The notes under the pieces: model-generated
The model's input: only the letters and a program-made list of their open reading frames with translations
The model's database searches: none
Told to the model about the DNA's origin: nothing
Assembly: GCF_001643305.1 (NCBI RefSeq)
Contig: NZ_LSGW01000070.1
Span: 62,001 to 126,000 of the forward strand
Direction of reading: 5' to 3'
Origin: Aeromonas salmonicida subsp. salmonicida
Lineage (GTDB): Bacteria; Pseudomonadota; Gammaproteobacteria; Enterobacterales; Aeromonadaceae
Length of the DNA: 64,000 nt
In this document: piece after piece, positions 44,391 to 53,914 of the stretch
Numbering within the stretch: the first letter of the stretch is position 1
Layout of the letters: every line of letters starts with the position of its first letter
Translations under genes and position numbers: made by a program

Positions 44391-45737
44391 CTAGCAGACT
44401 CCCTGTGCCAGAATGGCATCGGCCACCTTGACGAAACCGGCGATATTGGCGCCGCTCTCATAGTTCACGTGGCCCTGCTCCTCTTCACCGTAACGCACAC
44501 AGGTGGCGTGTATGCTGGTCATGATCCCCTTGAGGCGGGCATCCACCTCCTCCCGTGTCCAGGAGAGGCGCTGGGCATTCTGGCTCATCTCAAGCCCAGA
44601 GGTGGCGACGCCCCCTGCATTGGCCGCCTTGCCTGGGGCAAACAGCACCTTGGCCTCATGAAAGACTTTGATGGCGGCGGCGCAGCTCGGCATGTTGGCG
44701 CCCTCGGCCACCAGTTGTACGCCGTTGGCCACCAGTTGTCTGGCGTCCTCTTCCCCCAATTCGTTCTGGGTGGCGCAGGGCAGCGCTATCTGGGTTGGCA
44801 GGTGCCAGGGCGTGCGGCCACTGAAATACTCCAGCCCCTGATCATGGGCATAATCGGCGATACGCTGGCGTTGCTCGTTCTTGAGTTCCATCAATCTGGC
44901 GAGCTTGTCGGGGGTGAAACCGTCAGGATCATGGACTGTGCCACCCGAGTCGGAGGCAGTGATCACCTTGGCACCCAGCGCCATCGCTTTCTCGATGGCA
45001 TATTGCGCCACGTTGCCGGATCCCGACACAGAGACAGTCATGCCCGCCAGCGACTGGTCACGGTTGGCCAGCATGGCCTCGACAAAATAGAGCAGGCCGT
45101 AGCCGGTGGCCTCGGGACGAATGAGGCTGCCCCCAAATGAGAGCCCCTTGCCGGTGAAGATACATTCGGCGCTGTTGGTGAGCTTCTTCATCATGCCTGC
45201 CATGTAACTCACCTCGCGCCCGCCCACCCCGATATCGCCGGCAGGCACATCGGTATTGGCCCCCAGATGACGGTAGAGCTCCAGCATCAGCGCCTGACAG
45301 AAGCGCATCACTTCCCCCTCGCTCTTGCCCTTGGGGTCAAAATCGCTGCCGCCCTTGCCGCCACCCATGGGCAGGGTAGTGAGGGCGTTCTTGAAGGTCT
45401 GCTCGAAGGCGAGGAACTTGAGCACAGAGAGATCCACTGAGGGATGAAAACGCATGCCCCCCTTGAAGGGGCCGATAGCCGAGCTGTGCTGGATGCGATA
45501 GCCGCGATTGACTTGCACCTTACCCTTGTCATCGACCCAGCTTATCCGAAACTGGATCAGTCGCTCCGGCTCCACCAGCCGCTCCAGCAGGCCCTGTTGC
45601 AGGTAGCGGGGGTGACGTTCCACGTAAGGCCAGATGGAGGCGATCACCTCGCTCACTGCCTGAATAAATTCCGGTTGATGGGGATTGCGGCTGGCCACCT
45701 GGGCCAGAAAATCCGCCTGGGATAGGGAATGACTCAT
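44391..45737 (-). CDS. gdhA: NADP-specific glutamate dehydrogenase
   Basis: 448-residue enzyme (E. coli GdhA 447) making glutamate from 2-oxoglutarate and ammonia. Active-site segment LPMGGGKGGSDFDPKG, GPFKGGMRFHPSV, DVPAGDIGVGGREVSYM, and a Rossmann motif VSGSGNVAQYA. Start at 45737 has CAGGAG; an in-frame extension to 45800 is not supported. Confidence 0.96.
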   Translation of the reverse strand: MSHSLSQADFLAQVASRNPHQPEFIQAVSEVIASIWPYVERHPRYLQQGLLERLVEPERLIQFRISWVDDKGKVQVNRGYRIQHSSAIGPFKGGMRFHPSVDLSVLKFLAFEQTFKNALTTLPMGGGKGGSDFDPKGKSEGEVMRFCQALMLELYRHLGANTDVPAGDIGVGGREVSYMAGMMKKLTNSAECIFTGKGLSFGGSLIRPEATGYGLLYFVEAMLANRDQSLAGMTVSVSGSGNVAQYAIEKAMALGAKVITASDSGGTVHDPDGFTPDKLARLMELKNEQRQRIADYAHDQGLEYFSGRTPWHLPTQIALPCATQNELGEEDARQLVANGVQLVAEGANMPSCAAAIKVFHEAKVLFAPGKAANAGGVATSGLEMSQNAQRLSWTREEVDARLKGIMTSIHATCVRYGEEEQGHVNYESGANIAGFVKVADAILAQGVC

Positions 45738-46293
45738 CTGTAACTCCTGTAGTGAATGATGAAATTGGCCTCTTGCCAGAGAAAAGCGCATGCCGTGCAT
45801 CCAAATTTATGATTTGTGTTGGGGATGAATGCGGACAAAAATTCTATCTTGTACCGAGTTTGCCAACGATTGTTGGATTAGCCGCCGAAAACGACAGAAT
45901 GCAGACAGGGTCATGGCAAGATAATTCGCGCAGATTCGAATCTTTTTATGCGTTTTTTTTAATAAATAGCAAGGTGCTTCTTTATCGGATGTGGCGTGAT
46001 GGCAAACTGGCTGCATATTGTGTGAATGTTACATGCCCGCGCAGAGCGCCGTTTTTCTGTCCGGCCTGCGACCGTATTTTGTGTTTTTTTCTCAGCCCTT
46101 TGGATCCTGACCCCGTCGTCTGGTCCGCGTTATCAGGAAATGGGCTTGCGGTATGAGGTGATGAGAGTGGGATCCAGGCACACAGGACCGGAGTGGGTGA
46201 CAAGTATCCGGCGTGCTGGACGGGGCAATATGCTACTGTATCGGCGTTTTTTGATGGTTAAGCTGGCCTTGGCCTTTTTGAAGATGGAATGGT
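45738..46293. other. Gap between gdhA and rluF, AT-rich
   Basis: About 560 bp with lower GC than flanking genes. T-rich tracts at 45950-45965 and 46080-46092. No gene or RNA recognised. Confidence 0.4.
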
Positions 46294-46416
46294 ATGCAGA
46301 ACTTTGATGTAGTGAACCGGCTGATGCAGCAAACAGCCTCCCCGACGATGCCAGCATCGGCAACCGTGCAACTGGATGGGGCTATCAGCCTGTGGCAGGT
46401 GACTCATGCTGGCTAA
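46294..46416 (+). other. Possible leader ORF overlapping rluF
   Basis: Forty codons, MQNFDVVNRLMQQTASPTMP and on, whose stop lies 11 bp inside rluF. The ribosome site is weak (GGAATGGT). It could couple translation of rluF or be chance. Confidence 0.3.
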
Positions 46417-47440
46417 TGAATCCATGCGCCTGAACAAGTACATCAGCGAGAGCGGCATCTGCTCGCGCCGCGAGGCCGACCGCTTTATCGAGCAGGGCCA
46501 GGTCTTTATCAACGGCAAGCGGGCCGGGATCGGCGATCAGGTGTTTGCCGGGGATCTGGTCAAGGTCAATGGTCAGGTGATCGAGGCGCGGGAAGCCGAC
46601 AGTCTGGTCTTCATCGTGCTCAACAAGCCGGTGGGCATAGTCTCCACCACTGAGGCGGGCGAGAAGGACAACATAGTCGACTTCGTCAACCACAGTACCC
46701 GTGTCTTCCCCATAGGGCGGCTCGACAAGGACTCCCAGGGGCTCATCTTCCTGACCAACCACGGCGATCTGGTCAACAAGATACTGAGGGCGGGCAACGA
46801 TCACGAGAAAGAGTACCTGGTGACCGTCGACAAGCCGGTGACCGATGACTTTATCAAAGGGATGGGGGCTGGTGTGCCTATCCTCGGCGCCGTCACCAAG
46901 AAGTGCAAGGTGAAGAAAGAGGCACCCTTCGTGTTTCGCATCACCTTGGTGCAGGGGCTGAATCGCCAGATCCGCCGCATGTGCGAGCACTTCGGTTTTG
47001 AAGTGACCAAGCTGGAACGCATTCGCATCATGAACGTCAGCCTCAAGGGGTTGCCGGTAGGCGAGTGGCGCGATCTGACCGACGACGAGCTGATCGAGCT
47101 GTTCAAGCTGATTGAGGACTCCTCCTCCGAAGTGAAACCGGCCAAAGGCGACAAGCCCAAAGTGGCCAAAGCCGCTGTTGCTCAAACCGGCAAAGCGGCG
47201 CAAGGCAAAAAGCCGCGCCGGGATGATGACCACGAGATTGGCGGCCGCCCCAATGTGTCGGGCCCGGAAGCCTTCGAGAAGAAGATCCCCGTGGGCAAGG
47301 GGGCTGTTGGCAAAGGCGGCGCAGGGAAAGCCGCCGCGGGCAAAGGCAGTGCAGGTAAAGGGGCGTCCAACAAGGGCAGAAAACCGGCCGCAGCCAAACC
47401 GCGCGCCGGTCAGTCCGGCCGCCAGAAGAAGGGGCGCTGA
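46406..47440 (+). CDS. rluF: 23S rRNA pseudouridine synthase RluF
   Basis: 344 residues; modifies U2604 (and tyrosine tRNA in E. coli). S4 domain [21 protein letters not shown] at the start, catalytic Asp in [17 protein letters not shown], and [19 protein letters not shown]. Residues 1-245 align almost throughout with E. coli RluF (290 aa). The last 100 residues are a Lys/Gly/Ala-rich tail with GKG repeats, longer than in E. coli. AGGTG precedes the ATG. Confidence 0.95.
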   Translation: MLANESMRLNKYISESGICSRREADRFIEQGQVFINGKRAGIGDQVFAGDLVKVNGQVIEAREADSLVFIVLNKPVGIVSTTEAGEKDNIVDFVNHSTRVFPIGRLDKDSQGLIFLTNHGDLVNKILRAGNDHEKEYLVTVDKPVTDDFIKGMGAGVPILGAVTKKCKVKKEAPFVFRITLVQGLNRQIRRMCEHFGFEVTKLERIRIMNVSLKGLPVGEWRDLTDDELIELFKLIEDSSSEVKPAKGDKPKVAKAAVAQTGKAAQGKKPRRDDDHEIGGRPNVSGPEAFEKKIPVGKGAVGKGGAGKAAAGKGSAGKGASNKGRKPAAAKPRAGQSGRQKKGR

Positions 47441-47481
47441 GGCGCAATCCTGAGCGGCGTCAGCCTCCCCTTGTTATCCCC

Positions 47482-47511
47482 AAAAACACCGGCCTCAGGC
47501 CGGTGTTTTGC
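47482..47511. terminator. Bidirectional terminator overlapping a stop codon
   Basis: AAAACACCGGCCT-CA-GGCCGGTGTTTT. The stop codon of the minus-strand transporter gene (47495-47497) lies at the top of this hairpin. Confidence 0.9.
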
Positions 47512-48748
47512 TTTGTGCCGTACCGCTGGCCGCAGGCGCTGGGGTTGGCAACCTCATCACCTTGGCATAGCCGCGCGGGTCCAGGCGCAGCACCAGCAGG
47601 CTCATCAGCGCCAATCCCCCCAGTTGCCACTGCCAGGCGGCCGCGAAGTCGCCACTCAGATGATGGAGGCGGGCCGCAACCCAGGGGCCGGTTGCCGCCA
47701 GCATAAAGCCGAACCCCTGCATCAGGGCGCTGAGGGTGCCGGCACGGCGTGGGTCAGGTAGGTGATCCAGCGCTATCACCATGATGAGGGAGAAGCTGCC
47801 GCCAAGCCCGGCGCCGCACAGCATGCACCAGAGGATGGGGGCGGCTTGTGGCGCGAGCCAGAGGCCGCCAAATCCTGCTACCTGCATGATGATGGCAAGG
47901 CCCATCCAGGGGCGCCGGTCTGTGTTGCGTGCCGCCAGCAGGGGCAGGCCGAGACCGCTGGCTGTCTGCGCCAGCGCCAGCCAGGCCACCAGCTCGCCCC
48001 CCTGCTGGGCGCTCCACCCTTGCGCCATATAGGCGGGCGCCAGCCAGGCGACGACAATGCCGTAGCCGCTGTTGATGATGCCAAAGCAGCCGATCAGCAA
48101 CCAGCTGCGGGGCAGGGTGATCAGCCGTTGCTCGCCGTGGGGAATAGCCACCACGGCGGCGCTTGGCAGGCGGACTTTCCACCCTAGCCAGACCATGGCC
48201 AACAGTACCGGCAGACTCCACAGAGCGAGCGCCCGCGACCAGTCGAGGCTTGCCACCAGTTGCGGGGTGAGGCTGGCTCCCAGCGCTCCGCCCCCCATCA
48301 TGCAGGCCGAGAAGATCCCCATCACCAGTGGCACCTTGTGGGCGAAGCTCTGCTTGATAAGGCCGGGTAGCACCCCTTGCACCAGCGCCGAGCCGAGGCC
48401 ACAAAGCGCCGCGCTGGCGATCAGCAGGGCGCCGCTCTGGGCATCAAAGCGCATGGCGTTTCCCATCCCCAGCAGCAAGAGAGCGGCCCCCAGCAGTTGA
48501 CTTGGACCCGTGAGGCGGCGCAGGCCAGGGGTTATCAGCACGCCGACGCCGATGAGCCAGAGGGGCAGCAGGGTGAGCCAGGCCAGGGTATCCATGCCGA
48601 GGCCAAGGCGGTTGTCTATCGCTTGGGCCAGCGGCCCTATGGCGGTGAGAAAGGGACGCAGATTGAGGCCAATCAGGATCACCAGCACCAGCAGGGCCAG
48701 ATCCTGCTTGCTGTGGTGCAGAGTGCTGGCGGGCAGGTCCTTACTCAT
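47495..48748 (-). CDS. MFS transporter, CynX/NimT type
   Basis: 417 residues, about 12 TM helices. N-terminal LVLVILIGLNLRPFLTAIGPL is the family hallmark (NLRP in TM1 of CynX, NimT/YeaN). Central loop at about 195-215. Coupled to the deaminase gene by an 8-bp overlap. CynX/NimT members export small anions such as cyanate or nitroimidazoles; here a purine or pyrimidine breakdown product is conceivable given the partner gene. Confidence 0.85.
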   Translation of the reverse strand: MSKDLPASTLHHSKQDLALLVLVILIGLNLRPFLTAIGPLAQAIDNRLGLGMDTLAWLTLLPLWLIGVGVLITPGLRRLTGPSQLLGAALLLLGMGNAMRFDAQSGALLIASAALCGLGSALVQGVLPGLIKQSFAHKVPLVMGIFSACMMGGGALGASLTPQLVASLDWSRALALWSLPVLLAMVWLGWKVRLPSAAVVAIPHGEQRLITLPRSWLLIGCFGIINSGYGIVVAWLAPAYMAQGWSAQQGGELVAWLALAQTASGLGLPLLAARNTDRRPWMGLAIIMQVAGFGGLWLAPQAAPILWCMLCGAGLGGSFSLIMVIALDHLPDPRRAGTLSALMQGFGFMLAATGPWVAARLHHLSGDFAAAWQWQLGGLALMSLLVLRLDPRGYAKVMRLPTPAPAASGTAQSKTPA

Positions 48749-49259
48749 GGGCTAGTTCCGCCTCTGAGTTGTCTCCATAGAGCGCGGTGGCGCCGAGGGA
48801 GACTGGTAGTTTGATGAGGGGCAGAGGTGGCGGGTTAAGGGGCAGTCGCAGCTTGTCATAGCTCGATGTGCTGTCAAAGCCGAAGGGGGCTGCATCATGG
48901 TTATCAAAGGCGTAATAGACGGCGCGGATGCCGTTCATCACCAGCGCACTCAGGCACATGGGGCAGGGGTGGCCGCTGGCATAGATGATGGCCCCCGCCA
49001 GCGGCCCGGATTGGCTGGCCTGGCGCAGGGCTTCCAGCTCCGCATGGCGGGTGGGGTCACCCTCCAGATGCATGGCATTGACGGCGCCTGCTACCAGTCG
49101 GTCATTTTGCACCAGCAGGGCTGCGAAGGGGCGACCTCCTCGCTGCCGATTCTGCAGGGCCAGTTGCAGCGCCTGCTCCAGCCACTCCTGATGGCTGGGG
49201 TTAGCGGTCAGCGACTGGATCAGGCGAGAGCCAGCGGGGTCGACAGGTGGATGAGACAT
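48741..49259 (-). CDS. Nucleoside/guanine deaminase-like protein
   Basis: 172-aa zinc deaminase of the cytidine deaminase superfamily. HAE in PTRHAELEAL (about residue 72) and PCxxC in SGHPCPMCLSAL are the zinc and catalytic motifs. Resembles GuaD-type and TadA-type proteins. Start at 49259 has AAGG 8 nt upstream. In an operon with the transporter and divergent from the LysR gene, which probably controls both. Confidence 0.87.
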   Translation of the reverse strand: MSHPPVDPAGSRLIQSLTANPSHQEWLEQALQLALQNRQRGGRPFAALLVQNDRLVAGAVNAMHLEGDPTRHAELEALRQASQSGPLAGAIIYASGHPCPMCLSALVMNGIRAVYYAFDNHDAAPFGFDSTSSYDKLRLPLNPPPLPLIKLPVSLGATALYGDNSEAELAHE

Positions 49260-49369
49260 GAGAGAGACCTTAAGCCAATGAGGGGAGCAGATCAGCCTAG
49301 TGGCGCCATCAATCATTTGGAAATTAAATGATAGAATGACATCCAGTAATTTTGTAAATGGAGAATGCC

Positions 49370-50212
49370 ATGCTGGATCCCCTGTTGCTGCGCAGCTTCG
49401 TTGCCATCATAGACACGGGCAGCTTCACCCGTGCCGGTGAGCGGGTGCACCTGACCCAGTCCACCATCAGCCAGCAGATACGGCGCCTCGAGCAGCAGCT
49501 CGGCTGCCCGTTGCTGGACAGAAGTGGTCGTCAGGTGGTGACCACGGCGGAGGGGGAAAAACTGTTGGGGCTGGCCCGCCGCATTCTGGCGCTGCTGGCA
49601 GAAGCCGAGGCACAGGTGACAGAAGCGAGCCTGCAATTGAGCCTGGGGGTGCCGGAGGATTTCGCCGCCGGCGCCATTGCCCCCGTGCTGGCCGCATTTG
49701 CCCGCCAATATCCACAGGTGCGGCTGGAGGTACAAAGTGGCCTCAGCCACGGTATTTGGCAGCGCTTCGAGGCCGGTGAGCTGGATCTGGCGCTGGTCAA
49801 ACAGGGGCGGGGGCGAGGAGCACCACTCGCCAGCTGGCGTGAACCTTTGGCCTGGGTCGACAGCCGCGACTGGCCTGCCTGTGATCGCGATCCCCTGCCG
49901 CTGGTGGTGTTCCCAAGTGAAGGGCTCTATCGACGCCAGATCACGGATGCGCTCGATGGGCAGGGGCGGCGCTGGCGCATCGCCTATGTCAGTGCCAGCC
50001 TCGCCAGCTTGCAGGGTGCGGTGAGCGCCGGGATCGGGGTCAGTCTGCTGCCAACACGCCTGCTGCAACCGGATCAAGTGGCCCTTTCGCACTGGCCCAG
50101 GATCAATCCGGTCGAGTTGGCCCTGCATCTGGGGGCGGAGCGGGGCGAACCCCTGGCCCGCCTCAGCGAGGCCCTGATCGCCCTGTGTGACCAGGTGATG
50201 GGGCCTGCCTGA
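49370..50212 (+). CDS. LysR-family transcriptional regulator
   Basis: 280 residues. wHTH LRSFVAIIDTGSFTRAGERVH and TQSTISQQIRRLEQQLGC; effector domain with GVPEDFAAGAIAPVLAAF. Start at 49370 follows GGAG 6 nt upstream; an ATG at 49358 would use no clear ribosome site. Divergent from the deaminase/transporter pair. Confidence 0.9.
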   Translation: MLDPLLLRSFVAIIDTGSFTRAGERVHLTQSTISQQIRRLEQQLGCPLLDRSGRQVVTTAEGEKLLGLARRILALLAEAEAQVTEASLQLSLGVPEDFAAGAIAPVLAAFARQYPQVRLEVQSGLSHGIWQRFEAGELDLALVKQGRGRGAPLASWREPLAWVDSRDWPACDRDPLPLVVFPSEGLYRRQITDALDGQGRRWRIAYVSASLASLQGAVSAGIGVSLLPTRLLQPDQVALSHWPRINPVELALHLGAERGEPLARLSEALIALCDQVMGPA

Positions 50213-50243
50213 ATGGGTCTGGCGCGCTGTTGAGAGGGCCGCC

Positions 50244-50711
50244 TCAGGCCATGGCCTGGCGCGGCACAACGGCGAGCCAGAGTTCCACTTCGCCGCTGCC
50301 GGTGTGGGGGGCATATTCGGCGCCATAGCGCTCGAAATCGGGCTGGTAGGCAGACTGGTAATCCGATTGCGCCAGCCAGTCCAGCGCCTGCTGCCAGGTG
50401 TGTGGCATGGTCGAGACATGACCCTGATGCAGGAAGACGGCATAGGTCTGGGGCTGGATGCGCATCCGCCCCAGCGTCTTGGGCAGTACCTCCAGCGCGG
50501 CGACTTCCACCGCGCACATATATTCGCATTCTGTGGCAGTCACGCCGCAGATGACGCCATAGGCATGCTCCCCCAGCTGGCCCGGTAGTGGGCCCAGAGC
50601 GCTGAAGTCACGCCATTGGCCACCGAAGTCGGCGTGCGCGAAGGCATGGTGGCGGCGCAGGCCGCCAAACAGCATGGGGCGGCCGGTTTCGAAACGGATG
50701 GGATCTGTCAT
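50244..50711 (-). CDS. GyrI-like effector-binding domain protein
   Basis: 155 residues, stand-alone effector-binding (AraC_E_bind/GyrI-like) domain. The segment YGVICGVTATECEYMCAVEV and the end EVELWLAVVP are typical; no DNA-binding domain. AGGAGGC precedes the ATG at 50711, whereas the longer in-frame reading covers the rsmS gene out of frame. Binds small molecules or inhibits DNA gyrase in relatives; ligand unknown. Confidence 0.82.
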   Translation of the reverse strand: MTDPIRFETGRPMLFGGLRRHHAFAHADFGGQWRDFSALGPLPGQLGEHAYGVICGVTATECEYMCAVEVAALEVLPKTLGRMRIQPQTYAVFLHQGHVSTMPHTWQQALDWLAQSDYQSAYQPDFERYGAEYAPHTGSGEVELWLAVVPRQAMA

Positions 50712-50751
50712 CTTGCCTCCTGTGCGGGGTGAGGCGGCAGCGCTGCCGCCC

Positions 50752-50907
50752 TCAGTGATCCTTGCCTTCCTTGAGCTTGCGTTGATAGTCCTCGGACACG
50801 ATGGCCAGCGCCGCCAGGGCCAGCGCGGGATCGATCCGGTTGGTTTCCAGCAGCTCGATAAGATCCACCGCCAGCTTGACCTCGGGCGGGGCATTTTCCA
50901 GTGACAT
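50752..50907 (-). CDS. rsmS: RsmS/YbaM-family small regulatory protein
   Basis: 51 residues, [20 protein letters not shown] matching E. coli YbaM (53 aa; DUF2496). In Pectobacterium and Serratia RsmS influences secondary metabolism and virulence; mechanism unclear. GGAG 6 nt before ATG. 40 bp upstream of the GyrI-like gene, possibly co-transcribed. Confidence 0.88.
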   Translation of the reverse strand: MSLENAPPEVKLAVDLIELLETNRIDPALALAALAIVSEDYQRKLKEGKDH

Positions 50908-50991
50908 GACAGACTCCGTAATGGGAAAAGCGCCATTATACACAGCCGCACCCGGATAGGGACCGGCCCTGTATCACGGGCGATGAAGGGC

Positions 50992-51462
50992 TCAGAGGTG
51001 CTGACGCATCTCCTTGTCTATCTCCTCGCGCAGGGCCATCAGTTTTTTGGCGTATTGCTGCAAGCTCAGATCGGCGGCCGAGACAGGTTGCCACTGGGGC
51101 ACCCTGGTCGGTGTGCCCGTCTCGTCCATGGCGACGAAGATGATGATGCAGTGGGTAGTTTTGTGGCGCTGCCGGTCCGCTGGATGGCGGCTGTAGATAT
51201 CCACCGCCAGGTGCATGCTGGTGGTGCCTGTGTGGATCACCTCGGCGTGTACTTCCACAAGCTGGCCTATCTGGATGGGCCGCAGGAAGCGGATCCCCCC
51301 CACGTAGACGGTGACCGCATAGCCGCTGCACCAGCCGGCGGCGCAGGCGTAACCGGCCTGATCGATCCACTTCATCACCATGCCGCCGTGCACCTTGCCG
51401 CCAAAGTTCACGTCGGCGGGTTCTGCCAGAAACTGCAGGGTCAGCTCGCGGGGTGGGGTCAT
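50992..51462 (-). CDS. Acyl-CoA thioesterase, YciA/hotdog type
   Basis: 156 residues with a hotdog fold. LTLQFLAEPADVNFGGKVHGGMVMKWIDQAG carries the catalytic N and D region (given as residues 7-37), IRFLRPIQIGQLVEVHAEV and GTTSMHLAVDIYSR follow. AAGGAG precedes the ATG at 51462; a further in-frame ATG at 51483 lies upstream of that site. Confidence 0.87.
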   Translation of the reverse strand: MTPPRELTLQFLAEPADVNFGGKVHGGMVMKWIDQAGYACAAGWCSGYAVTVYVGGIRFLRPIQIGQLVEVHAEVIHTGTTSMHLAVDIYSRHPADRQRHKTTHCIIIFVAMDETGTPTRVPQWQPVSAADLSLQQYAKKLMALREEIDKEMRQHL

Positions 51463-51663
51463 GCTCTCTCCTTGTCTTGACATAGTCGCGGTACCGGTTG
51501 GTTCATTGGCGCCATGGCGGGCCTGAGAAGCTGGCCAGCATTTATGTCAGGTATACCGCGAATGGCGACAAGATGCACAGCGCCCGGCGTGATATTGGGC
51601 GCGTATTCACTCTTGGTTCATAAACTCGGCGCAAGCATGGGGGGTCAATTGCGAGGAGTCATG

Positions 51664-52314
51664 ATGAAACAAATGCTGGATCAGTTGTTGGGCGCTGGCA
51701 AAGGTTGGCTCAACGAAGGCGGCGACAGCCGCAAGGCGCAGATGAAGGGTGTGGCGCAGGGCGGCCTGGCTGCCGGTGCCATGGCCTTGCTGCTTGGCAA
51801 CAAGAAGATCCGCAAGTATGGCGGCAAGGTGGCGGCGGTGGGCGGTGCAGCGGCCCTCGGCGGGCTGGCCTACAAGCTTTATCAGGATTGGCAGGCCCAG
51901 CAGTCGAGCCCGGCGCAACCGACCCAGCCCCTCGATACTCTGCAGGGCAATGCGCTGGATGCCCGTGCAGCCTTGCTGGTCCGCGCCATGGTGGCGGCCG
52001 CCCGGGCCGACGGCCATATCGACAGTGCCGAGCGCGAGAAGATCCAGCAGTACCTGACCGAGCAGGGTCAAAGTGATACGGCGCGCTGGATTGACACCGA
52101 GCTTGCCCGCCCCCTCGACCCCCATGCCCTGGCGCGTGAGGTGACCGACATGGAGCTGGCCACCGAGGTGTACCTTGCCTCCCTGCTCGCCATCGAGACT
52201 GATCACTTTATGGAGCGCGGTTATCTCGACGAGCTGGCCCGTGCGCTCAAGCTCGATGACAACCTCAAGAGCAGCATAGAGCGGCAGGTAGCCCAGCTGA
52301 GCGCTCCCGCCTGA
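51664..52314 (+). CDS. DUF533 (YebE-like) inner-membrane protein
   Basis: 216 residues. N-terminal KQMLDQLLGAGKGW, a Gly/Ala-rich hydrophobic stretch (VAQGGLAAGAMALLLG, VAAVGGAAALGGLAYKL) and a C-terminal TerB-like helical domain with RAMVAAARADGHIDSAERE. GAGGAG precedes two adjacent ATGs; 51664 has the better spacing. YebE is a Cpx-regulated envelope-stress gene in E. coli; regulation here not visible. Confidence 0.87.
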   Translation: MKQMLDQLLGAGKGWLNEGGDSRKAQMKGVAQGGLAAGAMALLLGNKKIRKYGGKVAAVGGAAALGGLAYKLYQDWQAQQSSPAQPTQPLDTLQGNALDARAALLVRAMVAAARADGHIDSAEREKIQQYLTEQGQSDTARWIDTELARPLDPHALAREVTDMELATEVYLASLLAIETDHFMERGYLDELARALKLDDNLKSSIERQVAQLSAPA

Positions 52315-52341
52315 CAGGGATCAATACCATCGATAGCCGAT

Positions 52342-52369
52342 AACGCCCCTGTCATGGGGCGTTGTTGTT
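52342..52369 (+). terminator. Terminator, DUF533 gene/MocR gene
   Basis: AACGCCCC...GGGGCGTT hairpin (loop TGTCAT) then GTTGTTTCC. It overlaps the end of the convergent MocR gene. Confidence 0.75.
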
Positions 52370-53794
52370 TCCGGCATCCAGATGGGGAGCGAGCTGCTGG
52401 TGAATAAGTTCAGCCAGCTGGGCGAGGGCGCTCTCCAACTGCTCACTCCAGGGATGGGAGCTGTTGAGGCGCAGGCAGTGGTTGTACTGCCCCTGACTGG
52501 AGAAGAGCGCACCGGGCGCCAGCGAGAAGCCGCAGGTGAGCGCCCGGGCATGCAGTGCCCGGCTGTCGAGACGGGGGTCAAACTCCAGCCAGAGGAAGTA
52601 GCCGCCATCGGGGGCGCTGATGCGCACTTCATCCGGAAAGAGGCGCAGCAGGGCGGCCCGCATCTGTTGCTGGCGCTGGGCCAGGGTGTGGCGCAGACGG
52701 CGAAAATGGGCATCTACCCCGCCCTGGCGCAACATCTCGGCCAGTGCCAGCTGGCTTGGCACATTGGTCGACAGGGTCGACATCAGTTGCAGCCGCTGAA
52801 TGCGCTCGGCATGGGGCCCTGCCACCACCCAGCCGACCCGAAAGCCAGGGGCCAGGCATTTGGAAAACGAGCTGCACAGCAGGCTGTCGCCCCGCACATC
52901 CCAGCATTTGAGCGGCTTGGGCCGTTCACGGCCAAAGTAGAGATCGGCGTAGACGTCGTCCTCCACCAGTGGCACCTCATGCTGGCTCAGCAACTGCATC
53001 AGCGCCTGCTTGTGGCCGTCTGGCATTGTGTGGCCCAAGGGGTGCTGCACATTGCCCATCAGCCAGCACGCCTTGATGGGGCGCTGGGCCAGCGCCTCGG
53101 CCAGCAGGGCGAGATCGATGCCTACCCCCGGGATCACCGGGATCTCCACCGCATTGAGTTTCAGCCTCTCTATGGCCTGCAGGGCGCCATAGAAAGTGGG
53201 GGATTCCACCACCACCCAGTCCCCCGGCTCTGTCAGTACCTGCAAGCTCAAGGAGAGTGCCTCCATGGCCCCGGTTGTGATGATGATCTCCTGCGGGCTC
53301 ACCGCCAGGCCATCACTGGCGTAGCGCTGGGCGATGGCGCGGCGCAGCGCCTCGTTGCCGGGAGGCAAATCAGCTACCGTGCTGAAGGGATCGAGTTTGC
53401 GCATGCAGCTCGCCAGTGCGCGCCCGAGCTGGGGATGGGGGAACAGGGTCTGGTCGGCCACCGACATGCCAAGGGGCACCAGTTCTCGCGACTTGCTCGC
53501 CTGCAGCACCTCGAACACCAGATCGTTGATGTCCACCGAGCCTGTGTAGTGCGCTTGCTGCTGTGCGCTGGCTCGCAGCGGGGAGGGGGCGGCCTTGACG
53601 TAGTAGCCGGACTGGGGCCGCGCCAGTATGAGACCGCGGCTTTCCAGCAGCTGATAGGCCTGCAGCACCGTCATGGGGCTCAGATGGTGGATCTTGCAGC
53701 TCTGGCGGATGGAGGGAATGCGCTCCCCCGCTTGCCAGACGCCGCTCGCTATCTGTTGTTGCAACTGATCTGCCAGCTGGCCGTAGAGGGACAT
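52352..53794 (-). CDS. MocR-type GntR/aminotransferase regulator
   Basis: 480 residues. N-terminal GntR wHTH (SGVWQAGERIPSIRQSCKI, LSPMTVLQAYQLLESRG), linker, then a fold-type I aminotransferase domain with the PLP Lys in SSFSKCLAPGFRVGW and LVEDDVYADLYFG. MocR proteins use PLP or amino acids as effectors (PdxR, GabR). Divergent from cydA with a repeat array between them. The target could be itself, cydABX or a distant PLP gene. Confidence 0.9.
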   Translation of the reverse strand: MSLYGQLADQLQQQIASGVWQAGERIPSIRQSCKIHHLSPMTVLQAYQLLESRGLILARPQSGYYVKAAPSPLRASAQQQAHYTGSVDINDLVFEVLQASKSRELVPLGMSVADQTLFPHPQLGRALASCMRKLDPFSTVADLPPGNEALRRAIAQRYASDGLAVSPQEIIITTGAMEALSLSLQVLTEPGDWVVVESPTFYGALQAIERLKLNAVEIPVIPGVGIDLALLAEALAQRPIKACWLMGNVQHPLGHTMPDGHKQALMQLLSQHEVPLVEDDVYADLYFGRERPKPLKCWDVRGDSLLCSSFSKCLAPGFRVGWVVAGPHAERIQRLQLMSTLSTNVPSQLALAEMLRQGGVDAHFRRLRHTLAQRQQQMRAALLRLFPDEVRISAPDGGYFLWLEFDPRLDSRALHARALTCGFSLAPGALFSSQGQYNHCLRLNSSHPWSEQLESALAQLAELIHQQLAPHLDAGNNNAP

Positions 53795-53806
53795 GGGGCA
53801 CTCAAA

Positions 53807-53850
53807 CTGTTATAGGTGTAATTCACTATAACTGCATCTGTTATAGGTGT
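53807..53850. promoter_or_regulatory. Direct-repeat operator array between mocR and cydA
   Basis: CTGTTATAGGTGT occurs at 53807-53819 and identically at 53838-53850 (31 bp apart, three helical turns), with a partial inverted copy ACTATAACTG between (53825-53834). Adjacent to the MocR start. MocR regulators bind such direct plus inverted repeats, so this is a likely operator. Confidence 0.65.
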
Positions 53851-53914
53851 CATGACCCATGGTGTACTTAACGGACGAGAACCTGTCTGTTAAATGCAAC
53901 ATAGAGAGTCATGC

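Noticed and set aside
52382-53815. 477-codon frame antisense to the MocR gene
   Set aside because: Shadow of a clear MocR reading frame.
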